Assembly (NCBI GenBank): GCA_934462715.1
Contig: CAKSIJ010000014.1
Coordinates: forward strand, 1 to 64,000
Length of the DNA: 64,000 nucleotides
Reading direction: 5' to 3'
Origin: an uncultured Clostridia bacterium
Lineage (GTDB): Bacteria > Bacillota > Clostridia > UBA1381
Position 1 is the first letter of the stretch. Every line of letters starts with the position of its first letter. The notes beneath the pieces are model-generated. The model saw only the letters and a program-made list of their open reading frames with translations, was not told the DNA's origin and made no database searches. A program made the translations under genes and the position numbers. Below, piece after piece: positions 25,274-32,619 of the stretch.

Positions 25274-26252
25274 ATTTTACAGCTCCTTTAATGAAATTAT
25301 TTGTATGATGTTCCATATCATAATTTGCCTTATCAAACTCTTCCATAGAATAAATATGCTTTGTTGCCCCGGTAAATTTCCATATTCCTTTTGAAATTAA
25401 ATCCAATCCTCTTCTGCAAAGCTCTGTTTCAAATTCTATTCTTCTCTCATGGCAATTGATAAGCGTTATAGCTTTCATATTCCACAATTTAAAATCAACT
25501 GTTCTGTCACAATCGTTATGAAAACCTCCGACACCCACTCTGCCATGTGCACACGCTAATGCTCCGGCAAGATTCAATCCGCTTGGGGTTCCGGTAAATT
25601 CCATAACATTTTCAAATCCAACATGAAAAATATCGGTCTTATGTCCGTCTCTTGTTAAATCGGGAGATTCCCATGTTTTCCAATTAAGACAAAATTCAGG
25701 ATCAAGTTCATCAGGATGATAGACCTCGTCAGCGCCGTATTTAAGCGCATTTTCACGCGCTTCTTCACGCAAATCCACTGCCACAATCCGTCCGTATCCC
25801 ATGGCCTTAAACATGGATATCATGCCCAATCCCATATATCCCGTTCCAACAACAACTATTTCATCATCAAGAAGCTTTGGCATCATACGGCTTCCCACAC
25901 TCATAAGACAACCTATCGGTTCAACAATGGCATCTTCGTCTTTAATATTTTCGGGAATATGCATTGTCTTTTGCGGTTCCATAACTATGTATTCTTTATA
26001 TCCGCCGCCTCCAAGACCTGTTACACGATCTCCTATTTTAAACCCTTTCACATTTCTGCCCACATCAGCAACATATCCCATTGTTTCATGTCCGAATATT
26101 TGTCCCGGCACTGCGACAGTCCACGGATACCATTCTGAATGACACATTCCCGTATAACGCACTTTAACAAGTATCTGATCATCATTAATTTTAGGAATGT
26201 CCACCTCTGCCACTTTACTTTTTCTTGGTCCTTCCATTACTATTTGTTTCAT
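25263..26252 (-). CDS. Zinc-dependent medium-chain dehydrogenase
   Basis: About 329 residues. The GroES-like domain has the catalytic zinc ligands in GMCHSE (Cys37) and GHE (His55-Glu56); the Rossmann loop is VVGTGYMGLG. The four-cysteine structural zinc lobe of typical alcohol dehydrogenases is missing, as in some polyol or short dehydrogenases. The C-terminal half includes EFTGTPSGLNLAGALACAHG. I start at MKQIVMEG, 12 bases after AAAGG; an in-frame ATG seven codons upstream (26273) lacks a site. Substrate unknown. Divergent from the AraC gene, which probably controls it. Confidence 0.88.
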   Translation of the reverse strand: MKQIVMEGPRKSKVAEVDIPKINDDQILVKVRYTGMCHSEWYPWTVAVPGQIFGHETMGYVADVGRNVKGFKIGDRVTGLGGGGYKEYIVMEPQKTMHIPENIKDEDAIVEPIGCLMSVGSRMMPKLLDDEIVVVGTGYMGLGMISMFKAMGYGRIVAVDLREEARENALKYGADEVYHPDELDPEFCLNWKTWESPDLTRDGHKTDIFHVGFENVMEFTGTPSGLNLAGALACAHGRVGVGGFHNDCDRTVDFKLWNMKAITLINCHERRIEFETELCRRGLDLISKGIWKFTGATKHIYSMEEFDKANYDMEHHTNNFIKGAVKCDE

Positions 26253-26338
26253 TTTAACTACACAACCTTTCATGTATTTGATAGTATCATTATATCAGCT
26301 GTATATTTATAATGGAATAAACAATCCATACAAAAAGA

Positions 26339-26367
26339 TGGACAAATCGGTTATTTTATGATATGAT
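26339..26367 (+). promoter_or_regulatory. Promoter of the AraC-family gene
   Basis: TGGACA, 17 bp, TATGAT on the plus strand, 18 bases before the ATG. The 133-bp divergent region also holds TATAAT on the minus strand (about 26290) for the dehydrogenase pair, with a poor -35, as expected of an activator-dependent promoter. Confidence 0.6.
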
Positions 26368-26385
26368 ATATATGAGGTGTTTTTC

Positions 26386-27105
26386 ATGAAATTATTATCA
26401 TGCGGAGAAAGCCGCCATATAAAAAGCTGTATAGAGCATACGCATAATTGTTTTGAGATTGTAATAACCATACAAGGCGCTAACACTACAACCATTGCCG
26501 GTTCTGAATTTTCCGTGTCGCGCGGTAGTGTTGCAGTAATTCCTCCCCAAGTGCCACATTCACATTACAGCAATACAGAGTTTTCAGATATGTTCGTTCA
26601 AATTACAGATATATTACTGCCTGATGAAGTGAATGTATTTAAAGACACGACACACGAAATTGCTACTATTGCTAAAATTATATATACAAATTATATTCAA
26701 AAGGACAGCAATTACAAAACTATTCTTCAATACTTGACAGGAGCTTTTTATGAATGCTTAATCAAATATTACGGAAGCGGTCATAAATACGAGTTCGTAT
26801 CACAATTAAAAAATATACTTGCACATAATATGTCCGATTCGCAATTTGTTATTTCCGACGCAGTAAAAAAAATAGGAATAAGCTATGAATATATGCGCCA
26901 TTGCTTTAAAGAGGAAACAGGGCAAACTCCCCTTGAATACCTTACAGCTATGAGAATACGGCAAGCCAAACAATATCTGACTACGGCAAAATATTATTCG
27001 GTTTCCGATATTGCTTTCATGTGTGGATTTTCGGATTCATATTACTTTTCAAGATGCTTTAAAAAGCATACCGGAATATCTCCATATAACTATCGAAAAT
27101 CATAA
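26386..27105 (+). CDS. AraC-family transcriptional regulator
   Basis: 239 residues. An N-terminal cupin-like sensing domain (about 10-95; HTHNCFEIVITIQG, VAVIPPQVPHSHY) and a C-terminal pair of helix-turn-helices (about 140-239; ISDAVKKIGISYEYMRHCFKEETGQTP and VSDIAFMCGFSDSYYFSRCFKKHTG, given in part). The ATG at 26386 is preferred over a GTG at 26377 because GAGG lies 8 bases before it. Its likely target is the divergent dehydrogenase/SDR pair. The effector is unknown. Confidence 0.92.
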   Translation: MKLLSCGESRHIKSCIEHTHNCFEIVITIQGANTTTIAGSEFSVSRGSVAVIPPQVPHSHYSNTEFSDMFVQITDILLPDEVNVFKDTTHEIATIAKIIYTNYIQKDSNYKTILQYLTGAFYECLIKYYGSGHKYEFVSQLKNILAHNMSDSQFVISDAVKKIGISYEYMRHCFKEETGQTPLEYLTAMRIRQAKQYLTTAKYYSVSDIAFMCGFSDSYYFSRCFKKHTGISPYNYRKS

Positions 27106-27222
27106 TATTTATATAAATGCATACAACAACATTACAGTTTTTGTTTATAACTTAGAACCATTTAAACCCTTATTCGCTTTTTGTCACCAAGTCCTAATGA
27201 TAACAGACTCACTATCTTTTAA

Positions 27223-27504
27223 GGACAACCCGATTTTGTCGTAAAACCGTATCCTTTTCTTGTTGTTATAACAACATTCTCTGATTATGACGCTTTTGTA
27301 AGTGATTCATATACGGGCGAAAACAGAGTGTTCTCGTTCATAAGAACTGTGAACGATATTGAGTTTCCTGCAAATCAGATAAATGCATTTGTTGATATGA
27401 CAAACGGAAATGTAGTATGGTATGACTTCTCATACAGCGATTCCGACGTTACCGAATTTGACGCAATTACCTGCAAACCCATGTGGGATAATTTGGATAA
27501 ATAA
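27223..27504 (+). pseudogene. Promoterless C-terminal gene fragment
   Basis: An open frame of 93 codons with no usable start follows a stop at 27220-27222 and ends at TAA 27502-27504. It reads GQPDFVVKPYPFLVVITTFS, then later INAFVDMTNGNVVWYDFSYS and ends CKPMWDNLDK. The composition and the TNGNVVWYDF strand look like the end of a secreted repeat protein (weakly YcdB-like), cut at the 5' side. The rest of 27106-27560 shows nothing else. Confidence 0.45.
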
Positions 27505-27644
27505 AATCAAACCGCTCTCAGCATGAACTGTAAAGCTGCATTTAAGATTTACACAAAATGAGTGATTTTCCCGGTCACCCGTTATCACAACAATTGTATT
27601 TTTCGTTTATTTGCAGCTCTCGGCTTTAGCCTTTTCCGGAAAAC

Positions 27645-27673
27645 ACATAATAATGATTTCTTTTACATATATT
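27645..27673 (+). promoter_or_regulatory. Sigma-E-like promoter before the spoIIID 5' half
   Basis: ACATAAT, 14 bp, CATATATT. The mother-cell sigma-E consensus is about KMATATT, 14-15 bp, CATACAHT, so the -10 matches 7 of 8 and the -35 5 of 7. It lies 85 bases before spoIIID. A GC-rich hairpin follows in the leader. Confidence 0.45.
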
Positions 27674-27685
27674 GTATTAAACATT

Positions 27686-27725
27686 GCCGCCATTCGGGAG
27701 CTTATCCCCCGAAATCAGCGGCGGC
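27686..27725 (+). other. Leader hairpin before spoIIID
   Basis: GCCGCC pairs with GGCGGC and TTCGGG with CCCGAA around a nine-base loop. No T run follows, so it is not a standard terminator. It lies 33 bases before the ATG and may stabilise or modulate the message. Confidence 0.55.
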
Positions 27726-27758
27726 ATTAATATCATTATTTCCGGCAGAGGTGAAAGT

Positions 27759-27890
27759 ATGAAAGATTATATCGAAGAAAGAACCGCAGCTTTGGCTCAT
27801 TACATTATAGAAACCGGTTCAACCGTCAGAAAAACCGCAGCAGTTTTTCATGTGTCTAAATCAACTGTACATACGGTTGTAGCAAAATAG
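27759..27890 (+). CDS. spoIIID: 5' half of split sporulation regulator SpoIIID
   Basis: 43 codons: MKDYIEERTAALAHYIIETG, then STVRKTAAVFHVSKSTVH, then an off-family tail TVVAK and stop. The first 38 residues align along their length with SpoIIID (B. subtilis MHDYIKERT...TVRVIAKEFGVSKSTVHKDL). SpoIIID is the mother-cell DNA-binding protein acting with sigma-E and needed for sigK expression. The frame breaks inside the recognition helix of its helix-turn-helix, so this product alone should not bind DNA normally. AGAGGTG precedes the ATG by 5 bases. The remaining codons are at 32619-32774. The break coincides with GTACATA, shared by both junctions. Confidence 0.9.
   Translation: MKDYIEERTAALAHYIIETGSTVRKTAAVFHVSKSTVHTVVAK
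27862..27880 (+). other. Left attachment site of the spoIIID-interrupting element
   Basis: CAACTGTACATACGGTTGT spans the left junction. GTACATA (27867-27873) is also present at the right junction (32613-32619). The element-side arm TACGGTTGT (27872-27880) is the exact reverse complement of the element-side arm at the right end, ACAACCGTA (32607-32615). The crossover is therefore most simply placed at CA, 27870-27871. Confidence 0.8.
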
Positions 27891-27990
27891 AAACTTTTTA
27901 TATAGAAGCGGCACAATAATGCGCCTTTGGGAAATTTTGCGCAATTCAAAATTTCTCCGTAACAACCGATTAGAAAAATGCGCAGTAAAA

Positions 27991-28029
27991 AAATCCCGAA
28001 AACCGATTAAAATACGGCTTTCGGGATTT
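27991..28029. terminator. Bidirectional terminator inside the element
   Basis: AAATCCCGAAA pairs with TTTCGGGATTT, with an inner CCG/CGG stem. T runs stand on both sides. It insulates the plus-strand spoIIID half from the minus-strand cargo gene. The 100 bases before it hold a second weak stem (GAAATTTTG/CAAAATTTC) and no gene. Confidence 0.8.
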
Positions 28030-28094
28030 TTGCTGTTAAGTTATCGTTCCGTCTGTATTAATGTAAGCAAATACATTTCTTGATATTCAAAAAA

Positions 28095-30290
28095 TCAGCC
28101 CACTATCTCATCCGGATCATCATACGCGGTTCTGGCAGGTATTACCCAAATCATCTGAGTGCGACTGTCCCACTCAACACGGCAATCCAGCGCATCTGTT
28201 ATATCGCGGAGCTTAAAATAATTGTTTCCTTCAATATTATAGCAGGTTGCCTTAATCGGCACACCGTCAAGCGTTAAAAATGCCGATGACGAAAGAGCTG
28301 TTCTTTCGCTGCCGTCACCCGGCGTTAATTCACCGCCGACCGCTGTGTAATCATAAAAGCTCAGCATATCAATAGAATTTGTTGCACCGTCATACTTAAT
28401 ATCAAAGGTTTTAATGGTTCCGTCAAGGATTTTTGCAATATCCCTGAGCTTAAAGTAGTTGTTGTCGTCAATGTTATATGCGACTGTGTTAAATTTGCGT
28501 CCGTCCAGGCAAACAGTCTGTGTTTTTGCAACGGAATTTTTGCTGAATCCGTTTCCCGGATAATAGGTAAATGTATCTTGCATATCATCCTCGTGAACCA
28601 GATAGCGAATCTCTCCGTTATAGAAAATAGTGTAGATTTTTCCTGTTATAATCCAAGGGTCTATATCGTTGGGATCTACTCCGGGAATATCAAGCATATC
28701 TGCGTCTCGGTCAAACGAAAACTCTTCGATACCGTATACATTTACCCATTCTCTGTCTTGTATTTTATTGATTTCACCGTTGTTTGAAAGAACCCACTTA
28801 CTGTACTCTGTCATCTTATTCTCATCAGCGTTGATATATCCGTAACGGAAATCTTTCAGCTTTGCAAGTCCTTCAGCTGAATATGTCAGCGCACCCCACT
28901 CACCCCAAGGCGTATCTACGGACAAAACGCCGATAGGGGCACCGAGCGCCGCCGTATCCGCCGCAGACAGTGTTTTGGTTAAATCTCCGAGATTGCTTGT
29001 CGGAATGTAACATACCTTTGAGTTGAACCAGATTTTTGAATTTGTTCCGTCATAGTCCATCTCAACAACATCAATTGCCGCACCTTTTTTAACCGAACCG
29101 ACAACCGAAGAGCCGTCAGAAATATCACAGTCAACAGCCGCTATTGCTTTGTAATGAGTTGTCGGTTTTTCGGTGTTTGCGAGCTGTGCATTCACATACT
29201 TTGCGTCAACATAATAAAGACCTTTTTTATAGTAAATTTTATAGTGACCGTTTTGCGGAGTGGCATCTGCAATCTGAACCGACTGGTTGATTTTAATAAT
29301 GCCCGATTTTACATAATCCTTATCATCGGGAGTGGTCTTAACCATTAAAAGTCCGGTTGCTTTGCCCACCGCCTCGATTTTCGGAGCGGTTGATACCTGA
29401 TTGTTAATATCTAAAATATAACAATTTTTTCTCGGCAGGAAATATACAGCCGGCTTCCAGCTTGTGAAAGCAGTACCGTCTTTCTCGCCGCACTGTCTGA
29501 TTGAACCGCGCGATTCGTCAACGCCGCCCTCACTCCATATGGCAACCCAATTCTCATTGTAGGCAACAACTTCAAACTCATTCGTTGTTGTAGCATAAAA
29601 CGCTGTGTTTGCGTTTGCTTCTGTTCTGCTGTTTTCGGAAAACAGGGGTTCATATCCTATTGCTCTGAGCTCATCAAGTCTTCTGATATGATAATTAATC
29701 GGCGGATTGCCGGGATAAAACGAAGCTTTTACCGAGCCGATTTTTCCCTCATCGCCAATATGTACAATAGCCATTCCCACAAGCGGCAGCGAATCCGGCC
29801 GGCCGTGTCTTACCCATTCCGTCGGCACTTTGGCATAAAAATTTCTTTCCTCGCCCTCGGTTGTTTTGCTTCCGCCGTAGATATAATCTGAAAGAAATGT
29901 CATCTCTATTGCGTGCTGATACTTTTCGGTATCGGAAGACGCCCATTGTTTGTTTAACTCCTTTTCGGCAGTCTTGCCGGCTTCAAGTATCGGTGTTGTT
30001 TCACGAGCCGTTGTATAAGCAAGGACATATCCGACTGTGCCGTCAGAAAGCTGAATTTTATGAAACTTTCTGTTGTCCTCTCCGACTACATAAGGCTCCA
30101 GAACCGTCACTTTGGCTCCTTTGCTGACCTCGCCTACACCCCCTGAATAAGCCGGGGTTTTTGTAACATTTACAGTGCCGCCGTATACAACATAGGCTGT
30201 ATCGCCCGCCTTTAGTTCGGCTGCGGCAGACACAACAGTGCAAAGCAGCATAAATGCGCAAAGCACTGCCGTTAAAATTTTCTTCAACAC
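28095..30290 (-). CDS. Secreted protein with SH3-like and stalk-type repeats (element cargo)
   Basis: 731 residues with a signal peptide (1-24, ending SAAA). Residues about 28-95 resemble a bacterial SH3 domain (AYVVYGGTVNVTKTPAYSGG...VGYVLAY). Further SH3-like stretches lie near 330-440. The end holds two copper-amine-oxidase-N or stalk-type repeats with FNTVAYNIDDNNYFKLRDIA and ATCYNIEGNNYFKLRDIT, spaced about 85 residues. Such repeats are common in clostridial surface proteins. No catalytic motif is recognised. It is the only large cargo of the spoIIID element and is transcribed against the recombinase from a good sigma-A promoter, so it should be made in growing cells. Confidence 0.8.
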   Translation of the reverse strand: MLKKILTAVLCAFMLLCTVVSAAAELKAGDTAYVVYGGTVNVTKTPAYSGGVGEVSKGAKVTVLEPYVVGEDNRKFHKIQLSDGTVGYVLAYTTARETTPILEAGKTAEKELNKQWASSDTEKYQHAIEMTFLSDYIYGGSKTTEGEERNFYAKVPTEWVRHGRPDSLPLVGMAIVHIGDEGKIGSVKASFYPGNPPINYHIRRLDELRAIGYEPLFSENSRTEANANTAFYATTTNEFEVVAYNENWVAIWSEGGVDESRGSIRQCGEKDGTAFTSWKPAVYFLPRKNCYILDINNQVSTAPKIEAVGKATGLLMVKTTPDDKDYVKSGIIKINQSVQIADATPQNGHYKIYYKKGLYYVDAKYVNAQLANTEKPTTHYKAIAAVDCDISDGSSVVGSVKKGAAIDVVEMDYDGTNSKIWFNSKVCYIPTSNLGDLTKTLSAADTAALGAPIGVLSVDTPWGEWGALTYSAEGLAKLKDFRYGYINADENKMTEYSKWVLSNNGEINKIQDREWVNVYGIEEFSFDRDADMLDIPGVDPNDIDPWIITGKIYTIFYNGEIRYLVHEDDMQDTFTYYPGNGFSKNSVAKTQTVCLDGRKFNTVAYNIDDNNYFKLRDIAKILDGTIKTFDIKYDGATNSIDMLSFYDYTAVGGELTPGDGSERTALSSSAFLTLDGVPIKATCYNIEGNNYFKLRDITDALDCRVEWDSRTQMIWVIPARTAYDDPDEIVG

Positions 30291-30346
30291 AATAATTCCT
30301 CCTTTTGTTTTTTACGTTGATTTATTAGAATTTGTGTATTACAATT

Positions 30347-30375
30347 ATTATATACCATATTGATGTAATATGCAA
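30347..30375 (-). promoter_or_regulatory. Sigma-A promoter of the cargo gene
   Basis: Minus strand TTGCAT, 17 bp, TATAAT, about 57 bases before the secreted protein gene. A vegetative-type promoter, unlike the sigma-E-like sites of the sporulation parts. Confidence 0.65.
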
Positions 30376-30572
30376 GATGGTTTAAAAAATTTATGTTAAA
30401 ATTGTGAAATATGTCAGAAATATAATTTATGTATTCTTTATCCATAGACTGCACCCCCTCTTTCATATACTCGGCACTTCCGGCGGCGAATATAAAAGCG
30501 CAGGCATAACACCGCCGGTTCGGACACCGTAAAAAAATCTCACAAACTCCTTACTTATGCGGCAGTAACAGC

Positions 30573-30713
30573 CGGATAGACGGCGTTGTGCAAAAAGACA
30601 AATTATATATGATTCCCGAAGACGCACCAAAATCTGTTGACGCAAGAATGATTAAAGGAATAAAACGAACTTGGATGTATGAGTATGCAGTAAAATTAAA
30701 TCACAAAAATTGA
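30573..30713 (+). pseudogene. Remnant of a small helix-turn-helix (excisionase-like) gene
   Basis: The frame reads RIDGVVQKDKLYMIPEDAPK then SVDARMIKGIKR and ends at TGA 30711-30713. This is the C-terminal half of a common small DNA-binding protein type (RIxGAxKxGxxWxIPxDAxKPxDxR). Its N-terminal HTH is missing or scrambled upstream. It may be the remnant of an older regulator or excisionase of the element. The remainder of 30376-30572 shows no gene I trust. Confidence 0.5.
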
Positions 30714-30740
30714 ATATTTGGATTTTGACGGACATAGTAT
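30712..30740 (+). promoter_or_regulatory. Sigma-E-like promoter of the small-protein/recombinase operon
   Basis: GAATATT, 14 bp, CATAGTAT. The -35 fits KMATATT fully and the -10 keeps CATA..AT of CATACAHT. Spacing equals that of the candidate site before spoIIID. It lies about 25 bases before GGAGGA and 40 before the small protein ATG. No sigma-A site of comparable quality is visible here. Confidence 0.5.
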
Positions 30741-30780
30741 GTAACGTAAATCTAATTTGGAAATGGAGGACTAATGTTAT

Positions 30781-30960
30781 ATGAAAGGACAAGTTTTACA
30801 TATAACCTTCCACAATCCAAATACAATATCAGACTCTGAAAAAATAGCCGGTGAATTTATTTCACGGGCGGCAACTGGAGTATTAACCAAAATGATTTTA
30901 GATAATCAGGAAAAACGTACCTTAACAAACAACTCTGAATCAGAAAGTGATTTGGATTAG
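30781..30960 (+). CDS. Small 59-residue protein, candidate recombination directionality factor
   Basis: 59 codons: MKGQVLHITFHNPNTISDSE, then KIAGEFISRAATGVLTKMIL and an acidic, Ser-rich tail. GGAGGA stands 10 bases before the ATG. Short proteins beginning with a strand and FHNPNT are, to my recollection, frequent next to serine recombinases in Clostridia. The size, position directly before the recombinase and shared candidate promoter recall SprB, the 58-residue factor that lets SprA excise SP-beta. The function is inferred from position only. Confidence 0.65.
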   Translation: MKGQVLHITFHNPNTISDSEKIAGEFISRAATGVLTKMILDNQEKRTLTNNSESESDLD

Positions 30961-31083
30961 GAAATAAATAGAAAACATACTCTGCCCGAACGATATTTTG
31001 AGGGTGGGGTATTGTTTTAATCAAAGTGAAAAACATATCCAAACTTACAGACAACAGTGTAAAATGAACGGAAGTGAGATTTT

Positions 31084-32586
31084 ATGAAACTCGGTGTGTA
31101 TTGCAGAGTGTCGACCGACAAGTTAGACCAGTTAAACAGTTTGGAAACTCAAAAAATGTTCTTTGAAGAATTTGCTGAAAAAAACGATCACACGCTTGTG
31201 AAAATATATGCCGACGAGGGAATTTCGGGGACTCAGCTTAAAAAGCGAACGGCATTTTTGGAAATGATGCACGATGCGGAGCTGGGGAAATTCGATATGG
31301 TCGTGACAAAAGACGTGTCACGAATGGCAAGAAATGTGCTGGATTTTCTGCAATCAATCAGAAAACTAAAATCAATGGGAATACCGGTTCTGTTTGTCAA
31401 CACAAACCTATCTACGCAGGACGGCGAAATGATGCTGACAATGCTTGCAACCGTTGCACAGGAAGAAAGCAGAAATACCTCGTCAAGAATAAAATTCAGC
31501 AAGCGCCTGAATGCCGAAAAAGGGAGAGTCCCGAACCTTGTCTACGGCTATGACAAAATTATCGGCGAATACTTTAATCTCAACATCAACGAATTTGAGG
31601 CGGACATCGTACGGCAGATTTATAAAATGTATATCTGCGACAATCTGGGTGCCGGCAAAATTGCGAAAATACTGAACGAAAAGAATATAAAAACCAAACG
31701 GGGATATAAATGGTCACAAAACGCAATTTGCAGACTGATAGCAAATGAAATTTATACCGGCATAATCGTAAACGGAAAACAGGAAATCGGCGATTTTCTG
31801 ACAAATGAGAGGATTAACAAACCCGAAGAAGAATGGAAGATTTTCGAGCGGCGAAACCTTGCAATCATAGACCGTGAAACCTATGAAAAGGCACAGTGCA
31901 TTATGGCAGAAAACGCAACGAAATTCAAGTCAGACGGCACGAGAAGAAATTGCAAAAACATATTCAGCACCCTGATTAAATGCGCCGACTGCGGGCATTT
32001 TTTCCGCCGTACAAAACGCCAGATTAAAAACGGCGAAAAAATCAGTTGGGTGTGCTGCGGACGAAACTTGCAGGGTAAGAACTCGTGCGGCAACAAAATC
32101 GTTATTGACGAGGGCGCGCTTTTAAACTCAATAAGGGAATATCTTTCGGGGCTTATCTCTGACAAGCAGAGGGTTATCAAAAAAATCGTTTCTGATTTCA
32201 ACAAAAGCTACGAGCCGATGAATAAGAACCGAAAAACGAAAAAAGAGCTTGAAAAGGAAATAGAAAAGCTCAAAAAGAGCCGCCGGAAATACATTGATAT
32301 GTACGACAACGATGTTATATCAATGGACGATTTAAAAGAGAAATCGGCTTCGATAAATGCCGAAATAAAACACATTGAAGAAAAGCTGAAAATGGCACGG
32401 TACGGAATTACACAGGGCGAAAAGCTGCAAACAGGGCTTGCAGACACCTTCAAAACCATCGGCGACATATTAAACTCCGCCGAGATTACAAATGAAATGT
32501 TAAAGCAGGTTATCGACCTTATTGAAGTATCGTCCGCCGGTCAGGTTGACATATACTTAAAACTGCTGACCGACAAAAGGGCTTGA
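31084..32586 (+). CDS. Large serine recombinase of the spoIIID element
   Basis: 500 residues. The resolvase catalytic domain (1-145) has YCRVS with nucleophile Ser10, GISGT, KDVSRMARN and EESRNTSSR. A Recombinase domain (about 150-260; GKIAKILNEKNIKTKRGYKWSQNAIC, partly quoted) and a zinc ribbon (Cys300, Cys303, Cys324/325, Cys335) follow, then a coiled coil (about 375-440) as in phage-type integrases such as phiC31, SprA or SpoIVCA. All catalytic residues are present and the frame is intact, so it looks active. GAAGTGAG precedes the ATG. Its stop overlaps a TTG that opens the spoIIID 3' half. It is the probable excisase of the element. Confidence 0.95.
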   Translation: MKLGVYCRVSTDKLDQLNSLETQKMFFEEFAEKNDHTLVKIYADEGISGTQLKKRTAFLEMMHDAELGKFDMVVTKDVSRMARNVLDFLQSIRKLKSMGIPVLFVNTNLSTQDGEMMLTMLATVAQEESRNTSSRIKFSKRLNAEKGRVPNLVYGYDKIIGEYFNLNINEFEADIVRQIYKMYICDNLGAGKIAKILNEKNIKTKRGYKWSQNAICRLIANEIYTGIIVNGKQEIGDFLTNERINKPEEEWKIFERRNLAIIDRETYEKAQCIMAENATKFKSDGTRRNCKNIFSTLIKCADCGHFFRRTKRQIKNGEKISWVCCGRNLQGKNSCGNKIVIDEGALLNSIREYLSGLISDKQRVIKKIVSDFNKSYEPMNKNRKTKKELEKEIEKLKKSRRKYIDMYDNDVISMDDLKEKSASINAEIKHIEEKLKMARYGITQGEKLQTGLADTFKTIGDILNSAEITNEMLKQVIDLIEVSSAGQVDIYLKLLTDKRA

Positions 32587-32606
32587 CAAAAAGTATCAAT
32601 TTAATG

Positions 32607-32619
32607 ACAACCGTACATA
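32607..32619 (+). other. Right attachment site of the spoIIID-interrupting element
   Basis: ACAACCGTACATA, with the common GTACATA at 32613-32619 and the element-side arm ACAACCGTA at 32607-32615. Predicted crossover at CA, 32616-32617. Compared with the left site, CAAC(T/C)GTACATA differs at one base, a silent Thr codon change. Confidence 0.8.

Larger units (their letters stand above)
27872..32617 (+). mobile_element. Skin-like intervening element interrupting spoIIID
   Basis: A 4746-bp segment separating codon 38 from codon 39 of spoIIID. It carries a terminator, a secreted cargo protein (minus), an HTH-gene remnant, a 59-residue protein and a large serine recombinase whose stop lies 30 bases from the right junction. 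Joining the flanks at the shared CA gives S-T-V-H-K-D-I-T-E-R-L, the family sequence, with no base lost or gained. The joined element ends form a perfect palindrome with 9-bp arms around CA, as in a serine-recombinase attP. Established parallels are skin in sigK and SP-beta in spsM. Excision during sporulation is inferred, not shown. Confidence 0.85.

Noticed and set aside
27759..27890. Plain pseudogene explanation for the short SpoIIID frame
   Set aside because: The missing half is intact 4.7 kb downstream in frame, both junctions share GTACATA, and a recombinase lies between; simple decay would not give this.
30284..30466. 60-codon minus-strand frame upstream of the cargo gene
   Set aside because: It lies over the cargo promoter, ends inside the cargo start and is composed of AT-rich codons without homology.
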